Part shown: piece by piece, positions 27,806 through 36,274 of the stretch | Numbering within the stretch: the stretch's first letter is position 1 | Layout: each line of letters opens with the position of its first letter | Assembly: GCF_014191055.1 (NCBI RefSeq) | Contig: NZ_JACHWB010000003.1 | Coordinates: 186,001 to 250,000 of the forward strand | Origin: Microvirga lupini | Lineage (GTDB): Bacteria; Pseudomonadota; Alphaproteobacteria; Rhizobiales; Beijerinckiaceae | Length of the DNA stretch: 64,000 bases | Direction: 5' to 3' | Position numbers and translations under genes: made by a program | The notes under the pieces: generated by a model | What the model was told of the DNA's origin: nothing | Seen by the model: the letters and a program-made list of their open reading frames with translations, nothing else | The model's database searches: none

Positions 27806-29122
27806 GTGCTTGAACTGGCCATCGTCGCCTTCCTGATCGTCCTGAACGGGCTGTTTTCCCTGTCCGAGCTTGCCATCGTGTCCTCCCGCAAGGCGCGCCT
27901 GAAGACCATGGCGGAAGCGGGTCGGTCCGGCGCCAGGACCGCCCTGGCCCTGGCCGACGACCCGGGCCGTTTCCTGTCCACGGTCCAGATCGGCATCACG
28001 TTGGTCGGCATCCTGGCCGGCGCGTATTCGGGCGCGGCCCTCGGCGACCGCCTGGCCGAGATCCTGATTGGCTATGGCCTCTCGGAAGGCGTGGCCGAAC
28101 CGCTCGGCTACGGCTTGGTCGTGGCCATCATCACCTACCTGTCCGTGGTCATCGGCGAGCTGGTGCCCAAGAACCTGGCCCTCGGCAACACGGAAGGCAT
28201 CGCCTGCGCCGTGGCCCCGCTCATGGCGCTGGTGTCCAGGGTGGCCGCTCCCGTGGTCTGGCTGCTCGATGCCTCGACCCGGTTGGTCTTCCGCCTGCTC
28301 GGGCGCAGCACCGGCTCCGACAGCGCGGTGACCGAAGAGGAAATCCGCACCATCGTGGCGGAGGCCGAGACCGCCGGGGTGATCGAGACCGACGAGCGCA
28401 AGATGATCTCGGGCGTGCTACGCCTGGGCGACCGGGCGGTGCGCGGGGTCATGACGCCCCGCACGGACGTCGACTGGATCGACCTCGACGATGACGAGTT
28501 CGCCATCCGCGAGACCCTGATCAACTCCCCGCATTCGCGGCTCCCGGTGGCCGAGGGGCATCCCGACAACATGCTCGGGGTGGTCCAGGCCCGGGAACTC
28601 CTGGCGGCTTCGCTGAGGAACGAACCCCTCGACATCCGTGCTCATATCCGCAAGGCGCCGATCATCCCCGACACCCTCGATGCGCTGGACGCGCTTGAGG
28701 TGCTGCGGCAGGCCGAGGTCCCAATGGCGCTGGTGCACGACGAGTACGGGCACTTCGACGGCGTGGTCACGCCGGCCGACATCCTCGACGCCATTGCGGG
28801 TGCCTTCCGCTCGGACGAGGGCGAAGCCGAGCCCGAGGCGGTGCAGCGGGAGGATGGCTCCTGGCTGCTGGCCGGCTGGATGCCGGCCGACGAGATGGCC
28901 GAGCAGCTCGGGATCGCGCTGCCGGAGCGGCGCAACTACGAGACGGTGGCAGGCCTCGTGATCGGTGAGCTCCAGCACCTCCCGAACGCGGGCGAAGCCG
29001 TCGAGACGTTGGGATGGCGCTTCGAGGTGGTCGACATGGATGGCCGCCGGATCGACAAGGTGCTGGCCCAGCCGGTCACCGAGGAGGCGGATCGCCCGCC
29101 GGAGACGGCCACACCCCGGTAG
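27806..29122 (+). CDS. CNNM/HlyC-CorC family membrane protein with CBS domains
   Basis: About 438 residues from a GTG start preceded by ggaa; the first residues LELAIVAFLIVLNGLFSLSE are the first transmembrane helix of the CNNM (DUF21) domain. DUF21 spans about 1-190 with ISLVGILAGAYSGAALGDRLAE-type motifs, followed by two CBS motifs (about 215-335, RGVMTPRTDVDWIDLDDDE and VPMALVHDEYGHFDGVVTPADIL) and a C-terminal CorC_HlyC domain. Family members act in magnesium/cobalt efflux; the name hemolysin is historical. Specific ion unknown. Confidence 0.9.
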   Translation: MLELAIVAFLIVLNGLFSLSELAIVSSRKARLKTMAEAGRSGARTALALADDPGRFLSTVQIGITLVGILAGAYSGAALGDRLAEILIGYGLSEGVAEPLGYGLVVAIITYLSVVIGELVPKNLALGNTEGIACAVAPLMALVSRVAAPVVWLLDASTRLVFRLLGRSTGSDSAVTEEEIRTIVAEAETAGVIETDERKMISGVLRLGDRAVRGVMTPRTDVDWIDLDDDEFAIRETLINSPHSRLPVAEGHPDNMLGVVQARELLAASLRNEPLDIRAHIRKAPIIPDTLDALDALEVLRQAEVPMALVHDEYGHFDGVVTPADILDAIAGAFRSDEGEAEPEAVQREDGSWLLAGWMPADEMAEQLGIALPERRNYETVAGLVIGELQHLPNAGEAVETLGWRFEVVDMDGRRIDKVLAQPVTEEADRPPETATPR

Positions 29123-29202
29123 CACGGTGAAAACCTTGTTTCGCGAGATTCCGTGATCCTTCCGCAAGCTGCCTGGAAGGCCCGTGGCCGGAAGCCCTGC
29201 CA

Positions 29203-30246
29203 TCAGAATTGCGCGATCAGCTTGAGCTTGGCCTGATGATGCTCGAAGTTCTCGAGGTCGAGGTGACCGGGTTCGCTACTGGCCTTCCCCGCCACTTGGA
29301 CGTCCCATGCCGCAGACAAGGACACTTGGTCGGAGACCTTCACGTATAGGGTTGGGCCGATGAACAGCGCATGCCCCTCAAACGTCTTGAAGTCGAGCCC
29401 ATCATACCGGCGCAGATAGTGGGCCTCGGCTCCGACAAACAGGTTCGGCACCGCCTGGTACGCCACGGCCCCGGAAATCCCGATGGTTGACTCACGCTCA
29501 GCCGGTGAAGGGACGACAGCCACAGCCGTCGGATCGAAGGGATCCACTTCCTCCAGGTCACGATCAAGGCCGATGAACGACCGTGGCCGCACGCGCTCGG
29601 CTTCGTAGGTGAGGTTGACTGCTGCGAACAGCCGCTCGGGCACCAAGGCCGTGTCAAGGCTCAGCACCGCCTCAAGGGCCGTGCGGCGGGCGCGCTCACC
29701 CGTGTCCTGATCGAAGAAGCCGAGTTGGGGTTCAAGGCTGAGCGTCAGCCCGACGGGAGACGGGTCGCGCTTGATGAACTGGTAGCGCATTTGCGTGGAA
29801 AGCTGGCTCAACCCGCCCGTGTTCCGGTTCTCGAGATCGGGGACGTTGCGGATCCAGTAGCGGTCGAAGGTGGCGTCGAAGGCGAAGCTGAGCCGCTCAG
29901 CCGGCGTATATTCGACCTCGAGCGTGCGGCTGAACACCCGGTAGCGCCCGCCTCTGTGGCCGAAGCGCCCCGTGCTGTCGATGGAGGCTTCCAGCTCGCC
30001 CGGATCACCGACGTCGCTGCCCTCGGTGAACCCGAACAGGTCCTCAGTGTCGATCTCGGATTCGGACTGCTTGCCCTCCTGAGACTGCTTGTCCTCTTGG
30101 TTCTGCTGCTTCTGTTGGCCCTGCACGCGCTGAGGCTGTGCCGGACGCGGTGGCGGCCGACGCGGGAGCCCTTCGGCACAAACGGGATGGATCCAGGCCA
30201 TGAGGGCCAAGGCTGGAGCGACACGAAGGACAGGGCTAAGCAACAT
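29203..30246 (-). CDS. Predicted outer-membrane beta-barrel protein
   Basis: About 347 residues from MLLSPVLRVAPALALMAW, the start of a signal peptide (cleavage near HPVCAEG). A Gln/Lys-rich linker (about 30-65) is followed by alternating amphipathic strands such as LEVEYTPAERLSFAFDATFDRYWI, GLTLSLEPQLGFFD and LYVKVSDQVSLSAAWDVQVAGK, ending in LKLIAQF with a terminal Phe, the outer-membrane insertion signature. No specific family is recognised. Neighbouring Ni/Co genes suggest a role in metal handling, but this is only context. Confidence 0.7.
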   Translation of the reverse strand: MLLSPVLRVAPALALMAWIHPVCAEGLPRRPPPRPAQPQRVQGQQKQQNQEDKQSQEGKQSESEIDTEDLFGFTEGSDVGDPGELEASIDSTGRFGHRGGRYRVFSRTLEVEYTPAERLSFAFDATFDRYWIRNVPDLENRNTGGLSQLSTQMRYQFIKRDPSPVGLTLSLEPQLGFFDQDTGERARRTALEAVLSLDTALVPERLFAAVNLTYEAERVRPRSFIGLDRDLEEVDPFDPTAVAVVPSPAERESTIGISGAVAYQAVPNLFVGAEAHYLRRYDGLDFKTFEGHALFIGPTLYVKVSDQVSLSAAWDVQVAGKASSEPGHLDLENFEHHQAKLKLIAQF

Positions 30247-30418
30247 GACCGCTCCGGCAGGGCTCGATGCAAGGGGACGGCGGTTCAGGCGAACCCTATC
30301 CTGTCGCTTCCTGGAGCGGAAGGCCGGCAAAGGTTGTGCGCGCAAGGCCCTGTGGCTGCCAAGTCGATGCGACGCAGTGACTTGGCAGAGGCCGGCTCCG
30401 CTGTCCTGAGCCGCTGGG

Positions 30419-31081
30419 TCAGTGCCCGGTTGCGGCGTGCGGGGCCGCTACGGGTTTGGACTCGGGAGATCCACGCTCGCGCAGGTAGATGCCGAGCACG
30501 AGCAGCACGGCAATCGACAGGAACTCGCTCTGCCAGTTCTGGAAGCTCTCGTACCAGAACTGCGGATCCCCGAGGGTCTCGATCATGGATTGCGAGGGCT
30601 GATGGTGCTGGAGCGCCTCCTCGTTGATTCGGCGCGTGCTCCCCGCCAGATGCAGCCAGAAGGAGGCAAGAAACAGCGTGACCAGCGCGATGCTGAGGGA
30701 ATGCGAGTAGAGCTTCAGCAGCAAGCCACCCCGGTGGACAGGCCACGGCGCGTCTGGATCGCCGCGATGCGCCGATGGCGACTCGTCCTCGGGATTGGCC
30801 TCGTCCGGCTTCTTGGACTCCGATGCGCCCTTCTGGAAGAGGAAGATGGTGAGCAGCACGTATGTCGCCATCTGGAGGAATTCGCTCTCCCAGTTCTCGA
30901 ACGTCGCCGAGATGAAATGGCCGCTGGTCAGGTAGGTGAGAAACCCGGTCTCAGGCAGCCCATGCAGGCGGAGTTCCTCCGCGTTGGCCTTCCAGCCCGT
31001 CAGGGCCTGGCCGATGAAGGAGATCAGGAAGAGCGCGAACAACGTGAGCGACAACCCATTGTTACGCAGGAACTGCCGCAT
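30419..31081 (-). CDS. DUF6766 family membrane protein
   Basis: A 220-residue integral membrane protein. Four hydrophobic helices are visible: SLTLFALFLISFIGQALTG, MATYVLLTIFLFQ, SIALVTLFLASFWLHLAG and LSIAVLLVLGIYLRE. The protein is an internal duplication: NWESEFLQMATYVLLTIFLFQKGASESKK in the first half mirrors NWQSEFLSIAVLLVLGIYLRERGSPESK in the second, as in DUF6766. Function unknown. Just upstream on the minus strand a near-match to the EcfG promoter (GAAAC-N16-CGTT, 31143-31119) suggests stress control. Confidence 0.82.
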   Translation of the reverse strand: MRQFLRNNGLSLTLFALFLISFIGQALTGWKANAEELRLHGLPETGFLTYLTSGHFISATFENWESEFLQMATYVLLTIFLFQKGASESKKPDEANPEDESPSAHRGDPDAPWPVHRGGLLLKLYSHSLSIALVTLFLASFWLHLAGSTRRINEEALQHHQPSQSMIETLGDPQFWYESFQNWQSEFLSIAVLLVLGIYLRERGSPESKPVAAPHAATGH

Positions 31082-31118
31082 TCGCCTGACCTCACGCCCT
31101 TAACTGCTACGGTTGGGA

Positions 31119-31143
31119 AACGCGGGACAGGAATGTTGGTTTC
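31119..31143 (-). promoter_or_regulatory. Near-match EcfG promoter ahead of the DUF6766 gene
   Basis: Read on the minus strand, gaaac (31143-31139) is separated by 16 nt from cgtt (31122-31119). The EcfG consensus is GGAAC-N16/17-CGTT; the -35 element has one mismatch. The -10 is 38 nt from the start codon at 31081. Confidence 0.4.
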
Positions 31144-31166
31144 ACGAGGGCCATGCCCCCTGATCC
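31137..31166 (+). repeat. Copy 1 of a 30-bp dispersed repeat
   Basis: This 30-bp stretch, tggtttca...cctgatcc, recurs in the same orientation at 49140-49169 with only two differences (positions 9 and 20 of the repeat). Both copies are in intergenic DNA, and read on the minus strand both could encode DQG-W-PS followed by a stop. Confidence 0.6.
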
Positions 31167-31376
31167 AGGGTCATCGCAAGGGTGCGGTTCCGTGCGCTAG
31201 AGATCCGGTAGCGGTGGCTTGCCTGTCGAAGCATGGCGGCGACCCCGGGCTGGCCCTGCCGCTCCAGCTCGGCGGCGAGCGATGCCAGTTCGGACGCGAG
31301 GATCCCCTCTTGGCGGGCGAAGTCCTCCAAAGCTTGCTTGGGGACGGACCATCCGGCTCCGCGTCGGCCGCATTCC

Positions 31377-31532
31377 CTATCTCGAGCCTCCCGGAGAAAG
31401 CTGGGCAATGGTGACCCGGGGCGACCATAGCGGGCGCAGCAGAGGCCCGGCAACAATGGCGCCGATGAAGGCGAAGGAGACCACGACGAGAGCGATGCAG
31501 CCGTAACGCGCAAACCAATCCCCAGGGGCCAT
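31377..31532 (-). CDS. Small single-pass membrane protein
   Basis: A 51-residue protein starting MAPGDWFARYGCIALVV, with a clear ribosome-binding site ggaggg 6 nt upstream of the ATG. One hydrophobic helix (CIALVVVSFAFIGAIVAGPLL) is followed by a basic tail RPLWSPRVTIAQL. Function unknown. The 295 bases downstream to the DUF6766 gene hold a short minus-strand reading frame (ending at 31142, SELASLAAELERQGQPGVAAMLRQ) without a credible start, possibly the remnant of another gene. Confidence 0.5.
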   Translation of the reverse strand: MAPGDWFARYGCIALVVVSFAFIGAIVAGPLLRPLWSPRVTIAQLSPGGSR

Positions 31533-31692
31533 CATGAACCCTCCAAGCCAAGCATCACGCACCATAAGCAACGAACGAACCGGAGACCGGTTTCCAGCAG
31601 ATCAGGGCCTGGACCTCGAAGGCTGGAGCAGCCTGCCGCGCCCTGTCGGGGCTCATCGTGCCCAAGAGGCCCCGCCTTCCGGAGCGCCACAT

Positions 31693-32400
31693 CTAGCGCC
31701 AGAACTCGTTGAGGCCGATCATGATGAGCATCGCGCCGGTGATGCCCTCGAGGATCCGTGCCGTGCGTTGCATGGCAGCGCCGTGGCCGGCCACAATGCC
31801 GACGAACCAGTCACGCCCCAGGATGACGAGCGCCGCGACTGCGGCAAGGGTCAGACCAACCCCCGTCATCATGGACAAGGCGAACGTGAGCCCGGCTTCG
31901 GGCACTCCGCGGGCCATGGCAAGGAACATGCCAAACAGGGTAAGCGGGCACGGAATGAGCCCGGCGATGACGCCGACCATCAGGCCTTCGCGATGCTGAT
32001 GGGATTGGCCCCGGAAGGCCCGAACGAGGAACCACAGGCCGATCAGCCCCAGCAGGCCCCGGCTCAAGGCCTCCAGCAGCGGGGCTTGCCCGGCGCCGCC
32101 AAGGGTGCGCGTGATCAGCGGGGCGGCGGTGAGCGCTATGATCACGGCCGAGCCGACGTGCGTCAGGGCAAGCGCCCCGGCGACGCCGACGCCACGGAGG
32201 ACCGCCAGGCGCGAGCCGACCAGGTACGAGGCGAGGACCGTCTTGCCATGGCCCGGCGTGAGCGCATGAACGGCGCCGAACGCGATCCCGAGCGGCAGGA
32301 TGAGGACCAGGGTCGCCCAGTCGCGGGTCGCCGCGAAGGCGTTGAGATCTGCCGTGATCGACTGTCGGATCCATCCCTGGACCGCGATCAGGAACTCCAT
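31693..32400 (-). CDS. NicO-type nickel/cobalt transporter
   Basis: A 235-residue membrane protein of the NicO/RcnA superfamily. The metal-binding signature HALTPGHGKTVLASYLVG lies in the second helix, followed by five more hydrophobic segments including LIPCPLTLFGMFLAMA. A short His patch (QSHQHREG) is in the cytoplasmic loop. An upstream in-frame TTG at 32412 would overlap the yqaA-like stop; the ATG at 32400, two bases after that stop, is preferred. It is part of a unit with the YqaA gene. Direction of transport (uptake or efflux) is not clear from sequence. Confidence 0.85.
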   Translation of the reverse strand: MEFLIAVQGWIRQSITADLNAFAATRDWATLVLILPLGIAFGAVHALTPGHGKTVLASYLVGSRLAVLRGVGVAGALALTHVGSAVIIALTAAPLITRTLGGAGQAPLLEALSRGLLGLIGLWFLVRAFRGQSHQHREGLMVGVIAGLIPCPLTLFGMFLAMARGVPEAGLTFALSMMTGVGLTLAAVAALVILGRDWFVGIVAGHGAAMQRTARILEGITGAMLIMIGLNEFWR

Positions 32401-32402
32401 GG

Positions 32403-32840
32403 CTACATCCAACCCAGCGTGAGCCCGGTGACTGCGAGGTAGCGGGCGGTCTTGGCCACCACTACCAGGGCGAGGAACACCGGGAAAGGCTCACGCAGGA
32501 CGCCTGCGACGATGGTGAGCGGGTCGCCGATGATCGGCACCCACGACAGGAGCAGCGTCCAGCGCCCGTAGCGGTGATACCAGCCCTCGGCCTTGGCGAC
32601 CTGCTCCCTGGTGACCGGGAACCAGCGCCGACCTTCGAAGTGCGCGATGAAGCGCCCGAGGAACCAGTTCACGCATGAACCCAGGATATTGCCGAGGCTT
32701 GCGACCAGCACCAGCAGCCAGACCTGGTAGTGCTCGGCGATCAGCATGCCGAACAGGACCACCTCCGACTGGAACGGGAAGATCGTCGCCGACAGGAAGG
32801 CCGTTCCCGCCAACCCGAGGTATTCAAGCCAGTGTTCCAT
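32403..32840 (-). CDS. YqaA family (VTT/SNARE-associated Golgi type) membrane protein
   Basis: About 145 residues from MEHWLEYLGLAGTAFLSATI; an ATG four codons upstream (32852) is also possible. It has four hydrophobic segments, with the family motifs TIFPFQSEVVLFGML, LVASLGNILGSCVNWFLGRF and LLLSWVPIIGDPLTIVAGVLREPF. DedA/VTT relatives act in lipid or ion flipping, while YqaA itself is uncharacterised. It is placed between the hairpin at 32859-32892 and the NicO gene, whose start follows its stop by two bases. Confidence 0.85.
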   Translation of the reverse strand: MEHWLEYLGLAGTAFLSATIFPFQSEVVLFGMLIAEHYQVWLLVLVASLGNILGSCVNWFLGRFIAHFEGRRWFPVTREQVAKAEGWYHRYGRWTLLLSWVPIIGDPLTIVAGVLREPFPVFLALVVVAKTARYLAVTGLTLGWM

Positions 32841-32858
32841 GGGGGAAACCATGACGGG

Positions 32859-32892
32859 TCCCTGCGGGCTCCGGGGAGGGAGCCCGCAGGGA
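32859..32892 (-). terminator. Strong hairpin between anchor gene and yqaA-like gene
   Basis: A perfect 14-bp stem tccctgcgggctcc / ggagcccgcaggga with a 6-nt loop, 8 nt after the stop of the anchor gene. No T run follows on the minus strand, so it may be an attenuator or mRNA-stabilising element within one transcript rather than a full terminator. Confidence 0.5.
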
Positions 32893-32899
32893 AGCCCGG

Positions 32900-33574
32900 C
32901 TACTTCACATGCTTGAGGCTGCCGAAGTCGCCGCTCGCGGTCAGCTTCACCGTGACCGGAGCGGAGCCGCGGTTGCGCCAGAACCAGCCATGGTTGCCGT
33001 CTAAGGCAGCCGTGAGTTCGCCCTCGTCGCCGGGAACGCCGCGCCCCTTGGAGTACGAGGTCTCGTTGCCGCCAGGGCCGTCGCCATGGGTGTCGTGGTT
33101 GACCGTGCCGCCCTCGACCTTCCAGGAATAGGTCAGCTTGGCACCCTTCCTCATGTCGGCCTTGACCTCGGTGCCCTCGCCGGGCTTCAGGGTGACCGAG
33201 ATCTCCTGCGCCTTGGCGGCCGCCGAGGTCTGGGCGTGTGCCGAGCCGATGACGAGCTGGGCGAAGATGGGGCCGAGCAGGCTGGAGCGCTGCTCCGGAG
33301 CGGGCGTGGCTGGTACCACGGGAGCCGCCGGCGTCTGGCCCGCCTGGTCCTTGGCCCGGTCGGCCTCGGCTTCGTCGTGAAGCTGGGTCTTGATCTCGCC
33401 CATCTCGGCGAGCCCGAGGGCGCGCCCGACGCCCGTCGGGTCGATGCCGTACTCGGCCGGCAGGACCACCGTGACGAGGAGCGCCGCGGCGACCCCGGCA
33501 GCGATGGCGGTGGAGCGCAAGAGCTGGGCCGAGGACGGGAGTTCGGCGCGGGACGGCATGTCGGTGTTGTACAT
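32900..33574 (-). CDS. Transmembrane anchor protein linked to metal resistance
   Basis: A 224-residue protein with one N-terminal transmembrane helix (STAIAAGVAAALLVTVVLPAEYGID), then LPAEYGIDPTGVGRALGL, a charged/Ala-Pro linker and a C-terminal beta domain (EISVTLKPGEGTEVKADMRKGAKLTYSWKVEGG...HGWFWRNRGSAPVTVKL) resembling a copper-tolerance or cupredoxin-like sensor fold. Proteins with this layout are annotated transmembrane anchor protein in nickel/cobalt loci. ATG at 33574 has aaggaa 7 nt upstream. It follows the HupE gene by 25 nt. A shorter relative with the same motif is at 38099. Confidence 0.75.
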   Translation of the reverse strand: MYNTDMPSRAELPSSAQLLRSTAIAAGVAAALLVTVVLPAEYGIDPTGVGRALGLAEMGEIKTQLHDEAEADRAKDQAGQTPAAPVVPATPAPEQRSSLLGPIFAQLVIGSAHAQTSAAAKAQEISVTLKPGEGTEVKADMRKGAKLTYSWKVEGGTVNHDTHGDGPGGNETSYSKGRGVPGDEGELTAALDGNHGWFWRNRGSAPVTVKLTASGDFGSLKHVK

Positions 33575-33599
33575 CGGTGTGTTCCTTGAGTTCGAGGGT

Positions 33600-34349
33600 T
33601 CAGGTGGCGGGAGTCGCGACGAAGTAGCCCGTGAGCTGCATGCCGATCAGCACGAAGCCGGCGCTCATCATGGCGACGTTGGCGGTGTAGGCGTGGCGGA
33701 AGAAACCGTCGGTGCGGCGCCAGTAGCCCATCAGGATCAGGATCGCGGACAGCGCCAGAAGCTGGCCGATCTCCACCCCGACATTGAAGGCGAGCAGGTT
33801 CGGCAGCAGCCCGTCAGGGGCGACGTCGTATTCCTGGATCTTCGCCGCGAGGCCGAAGCCGTGAAACAGGCCGAAGACCAGGGTGGCCAGCTTGGTGTTG
33901 GGCTGGAAGCCGAACCAGCGCTGGAAGGCACCGAGGTTGTCGAGGGCCTTGTAGACGACCGAGAAGCCGATGATGGCGTCGATCAGGTAGGCGCTGACGC
34001 TGACCCCGTAGAGCACACCGAAGATCATCGTCACGGAGTGGCCGAGGGCGAACAGGCTGACGTAGAGCCCGATGTCCTTGGCCCGGTAGAGGAAGAAGAT
34101 CACCCCGAGCAGGAACAGGATGTGGTCGTAGCCGGTCACCATGTGCTTGGCACCGAGATAGACGAAGGGGATCAGGTGAACCCCGGTGATCTCCTGGATG
34201 TAGCCCTTGTCGCCCTCGGCGACGGCATGGGCGAGGGCCTCCTGGCCGGAGAGCGGGAGCACCAGGAGGGCTGCGGCGAGCGCGAGGAAGGCGGTCGGCG
34301 GGCGCACGGCAGGCGGCCACGACCAGCCTCCGGGAAGAGGTCTGTGCAT
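33600..34349 (-). CDS. HupE/UreJ family membrane protein
   Basis: A 249-residue protein with an N-terminal signal-like segment and six hydrophobic helices. The conserved metal motif HMVTGYDHILFLLGVIFF and VFGLFHGFGLAAKIQEY with NLLAFNVGVEIGQL identify the HupE/UreJ family, which in several systems transports or supplies nickel. Co-transcribed with the anchor protein gene. It lies inside the nickel/cobalt cluster, supporting a metal role; the direction of transport is not known. Confidence 0.88.
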   Translation of the reverse strand: MHRPLPGGWSWPPAVRPPTAFLALAAALLVLPLSGQEALAHAVAEGDKGYIQEITGVHLIPFVYLGAKHMVTGYDHILFLLGVIFFLYRAKDIGLYVSLFALGHSVTMIFGVLYGVSVSAYLIDAIIGFSVVYKALDNLGAFQRWFGFQPNTKLATLVFGLFHGFGLAAKIQEYDVAPDGLLPNLLAFNVGVEIGQLLALSAILILMGYWRRTDGFFRHAYTANVAMMSAGFVLIGMQLTGYFVATPAT

Positions 34350-34405
34350 AGGGATGGTCCGTTGTTCGTTCGTGGAGAAAGGCCGCGGTCAGGCGACCTG
34401 CGGGA

Positions 34406-34789
34406 TCAGGCGACGAACGAAGGACACGGTGGCCGGTCGAGACGGAACGTCAGGTGGGACGGCGAACGGCCCTGCTCCCATAGGCGCAGGAACTTGCCGT
34501 CCGGGGCCTTCAGGGACGCTGGCGGGGCCGCGAGCCCCATCGTGACGTGGGAGTGATCCTTGTGCTCGGGACCGTGGCCGGGCCGGTGATCCGGATCGGC
34601 GTCATCGTCGTCATCGCTGTGCCCGTGACCGAGCTGGTCCACCAGACCAGCGGACGCGACGCCGTCCATGACCTGGGCCGATGCGACCTCGTGCATGGAC
34701 GGCGCCCCGCGCAGGAACGGCAACGCGCTCAGCATCACCGCGAGGGCGATGATGAGGCGGAGGCCATTCAGGAGGGACGCTCTCGTCAT
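34406..34789 (-). CDS. His/Asp-rich secreted or membrane-anchored small protein
   Basis: A 127-residue protein with an N-terminal hydrophobic helix (LRLIIALAVMLSALPFL). Its centre is very rich in His and Asp: GHGHSDDDDDADPDHRPGHGPEHKDHSH, a likely metal-binding segment (positions about 34540-34640). The C-terminus contains FRLDRPPCPSFVA. Placed between hupE and the MFS exporter in a nickel/cobalt locus, it may be a periplasmic metal buffer. No family name is recognised with certainty. Confidence 0.65.
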   Translation of the reverse strand: MTRASLLNGLRLIIALAVMLSALPFLRGAPSMHEVASAQVMDGVASAGLVDQLGHGHSDDDDDADPDHRPGHGPEHKDHSHVTMGLAAPPASLKAPDGKFLRLWEQGRSPSHLTFRLDRPPCPSFVA

Positions 34790-34900
34790 GAGGGGGATTT
34801 AGGGATCGCGGGGTTGATCGGCGGTTAACGGGCACGGGGGCGGACACCAGGAGGTAGGGTGGAACCCGTCCACTGCAAGGCGGCAGGGAATGGGAGAGGA

Positions 34901-36265
34901 TCATGTCCTTCCTGAGGCCGGCGACGAATCCCGTCCCGTCGGCCGGGCGGGCCAATGCCGGTGCAGGTCGTCGATCGCGAACGCATGGGCGTGGCCGTGA
35001 TCCCGGTGCTCCCGCAGGTGCGGATGGTCCGGCGGCAGGTCCGGGTGGGCATGCGCGATCTCCTCGGGATCGTGAGTCGGCCATAGCCACGCCGCCAGAC
35101 CGAAGCCGATCAGGGTGACCAGTCCCAGGACGGCCAAGGTCACGGAAACGCCAACCTCACGCCCAAGCCAGCCGGCCAACGGATAGGTCAGGAGCCAGCA
35201 GGCATGCGAGAGGGCGAACTGTGCCGCAAAGAGAGCCGGACGATCCTCGGCCTGGGCCGAGCGCCGCAACAGGCGTCCCGTCGGGGTCTGGACGGCTGAA
35301 TAGCCAATCCCCAGCAGCGTCCAGGCGATCAGCAGTGCCGGCCATCCAATGGTCCCGCTCCATGTGGCTACGGCAAACGCCAGGAGCACCACGCCCAGCA
35401 GGGTCGCGGCCGGCAGCATCACGGCCCTGTCGGGCAATTTGTCGAGGACGCGCGGCAGGAGGAGCGCCGCCGCCATCGAGCCGCCGCCGAAGCAGGCCAG
35501 TGCCACCGCAACATCGTCCTCCGGCAGGCCCAGCACACCGCGGACGATCACCACCGTGTTGACGATGACCATCGCTCCCGCCGCGGCGACCGAGAGGTTG
35601 AGGGCCAGGAGGCCCCGCAGACGCGGCGTCTTGAGATAGATCCGCAGGCCGCGTGTGGTCTTGTCGTAGATCCCGCCTTTCCGCTCGGAGGCAACTGGCT
35701 GCGGCAGCCGCACGGACAGGACGAGGGCGGCGGAGCACAGGAAGCCGACGACCGTGCCGCCGAACAGCCAATGGAAGCTGATGACCGTCAGGAGGGCGGC
35801 CGCCAGCGCCGGGCTGAGAAGGCTCTCCATGTCATAGGCCAAACGGGAAAGGGAGAGCGCCCGGGTATAGTCCTTTTCGTCCGACAACACGTCGGGAATG
35901 GTGGCCTGGAACGTGGGCGTGAACGCCGCCGAGGCCGATTGCAGCAGGAAAATCAGGACGTAGATCTGCCAGACCTCGGTGATGAACGGCAGCAGCAGGG
36001 CGACCCCTGCCCGCACGAGGTCCATCGCCACCAGAAAGGCGCGGCGGGGAAGCTGGTTGGCGAAGGCGCCAACGACGGGCGCCACGCCGACATAGGCGAC
36101 CATCTTGATGGCCAGCGCGGTGCCGAGAACCACGCCTGCGTCCGCCCCGGCGAGTTCGAAGGCCAGCAGGCCGAGCGCGACCGTCAGCAGGCCGGTGCCG
36201 GCGAGTGCGATGACCTGGGCTGCGAACAGGTGACGATAGGTGCGGTTGGCGAGAACATCGAGCAT
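34901..36265 (-). CDS. MFS transporter with His-rich C-terminus (NreB-like nickel exporter)
   Basis: A 454-residue major facilitator protein with 12 predicted helices. The start MLDVLANRTYRHLFAAQVIALAGTGLLTVALGLLAFELAG and the cytoplasmic tail HDPEEIAHAHPDLPPDHPHLREHRDHGHAHAF, rich in His, match NreB-type nickel resistance proteins. It sits beside rcnR, which would fit nickel control. Nickel specificity is an inference from the His tail and context. Confidence 0.8.
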   Translation of the reverse strand: MLDVLANRTYRHLFAAQVIALAGTGLLTVALGLLAFELAGADAGVVLGTALAIKMVAYVGVAPVVGAFANQLPRRAFLVAMDLVRAGVALLLPFITEVWQIYVLIFLLQSASAAFTPTFQATIPDVLSDEKDYTRALSLSRLAYDMESLLSPALAAALLTVISFHWLFGGTVVGFLCSAALVLSVRLPQPVASERKGGIYDKTTRGLRIYLKTPRLRGLLALNLSVAAAGAMVIVNTVVIVRGVLGLPEDDVAVALACFGGGSMAAALLLPRVLDKLPDRAVMLPAATLLGVVLLAFAVATWSGTIGWPALLIAWTLLGIGYSAVQTPTGRLLRRSAQAEDRPALFAAQFALSHACWLLTYPLAGWLGREVGVSVTLAVLGLVTLIGFGLAAWLWPTHDPEEIAHAHPDLPPDHPHLREHRDHGHAHAFAIDDLHRHWPARPTGRDSSPASGRT

Positions 36266-36274
36266 GGTGGCACC

